Below are positions 14,319 to 14,773 of a DNA stretch of 14,773 nucleotides, piece after piece. The DNA lies in contig RFJE01000201.1 of assembly GCA_003695005.1 (NCBI GenBank), positions 1-14,773 of the forward strand. The letters are read 5' to 3'. The notes beneath the pieces were generated by a model, which saw only the letters and a program-made list of their open reading frames with translations, was not told the origin of the DNA and made no database searches. The stretch's first letter is position 1, and each line of letters opens with the position of its first letter. The stretch is from Candidatus Hydrogenedentota bacterium (GTDB lineage Bacteria > Spirochaetota > Leptospiria > Turneriellales > J094). The translations under genes and the position numbers were made by a program.

Positions 14319-14765
14319 TTACACAAAACTCCATGACGAGCTATATATTAACTTATTGCTACTACACCGCCAAGTCCTCCTACGGTAAATACCAGAAAGA
14401 CCTTCTGCCAGCATCGCAAAGTAGTGAGCATCAATAAGTTTTTGCAGTTGAGCGACGTTTTCCTTGCTTCGCTTTACGAAGCAGACACTTACCTTTCCAC
14501 ATCCTCCTGCAATCAGCGTCTTGATCACCACCTCTAAATACATCCTTAACGCAATATCGGCAATCACCGAATGACACACTCTAGCGTGGTCAGCAAGCAT
14601 CAACAGTATGTTGTACACCTCCGGCTGCCATTCCACGGATACTTTTTTGTATTTTGCTAACGTCGGATTTTTTCTTCGAACGCGCGATGTATTGCATACT
14701 TTATACCGCCTTACCTTTTTCGCTACAATGCGGATACAGGCAGAGATAATTTCGGTGTTACTCAT
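14319..14765 (-). CDS. Small protein with ribbon-helix-helix-like core, possible transcription regulator
   Basis: A 148-residue protein, not assigned to a named family. Residues 40-80 fit the ribbon-helix-helix pattern of CopG/Arc-type DNA-binding proteins: a strand KKVSVEW, helix one PEVYNILLMLADHA, a short turn RVCHS and helix two VIADIALRMYLEVV. A second strand-helix-like unit follows at about 90-120. The N-terminus is strongly basic (KKVRRYK, RVRRK), which would suit DNA contact, and the protein has six Cys. It could relate to the leptospiral DUF1564 family, but that is only an impression. GC counted by hand in 14401-14520 is 57 of 120, against 24 of 60 in a sample of the neighbouring gene, which hints at different ancestry. 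The frame stays open to the right window edge, so the start could lie further upstream. No ribosome binding site can be judged. Confidence 0.55.
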   Translation of the reverse strand: MSNTEIISACIRIVAKKVRRYKVCNTSRVRRKNPTLAKYKKVSVEWQPEVYNILLMLADHARVCHSVIADIALRMYLEVVIKTLIAGGCGKVSVCFVKRSKENVAQLQKLIDAHYFAMLAEGLSGIYRRRTWRCSSNKLIYSSSWSFV

Positions 14766-14773
14766 TCTTATGC

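Overview
The window looks like a piece of a spirochaete chromosome. It is moderately AT-rich and carries a motility operon in the order fliE-fliF-fliG-fliH-fliI-fliJ-(small ORF)-flbB. FlbB after FliJ is typical of spirochaetes with periplasmic flagella. Signal-peptide-bearing outer-membrane beta-barrel genes fit a diderm cell wall. A leptospiral relative is possible but I cannot prove it from this sequence alone.

Positions 1-6794 (plus strand) hold an unbroken flagellar gene block. FliE and FliF form the rod base and MS ring. FliG is the switch and torque protein. FliH, FliI and FliJ are the export ATPase complex. FlbB is a periplasmic-flagellum collar/motor scaffold. A tightly coupled 61-codon gene of unknown function sits between fliJ and flbB. 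All gaps inside the block are 58 nt or less, and the last genes overlap.

Positions 14240-6796 (minus strand) read as one compact operon of eight genes that runs head-on into flbB with one base between the stop codons. It starts with four predicted outer-membrane proteins; the first three are paralogues with very different N-terminal extensions. It continues with murC (peptidoglycan precursor synthesis) and ends with queE, queD and queC, the enzymes that make the 7-deazaguanine preQ0 from the GTP-derived H2NTP. Every junction overlaps by 1-11 nt. A possible promoter, a strong hairpin and a 44-codon upstream frame precede the first gene.

Positions 14319-14765 (minus strand) hold a small gene with a ribbon-helix-helix-like core and a higher GC content, upstream of and in the same direction as the eight-gene operon. 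There are no tRNA, rRNA, CRISPR or insertion-sequence signatures, and no gene-free stretch longer than about 100 nt.
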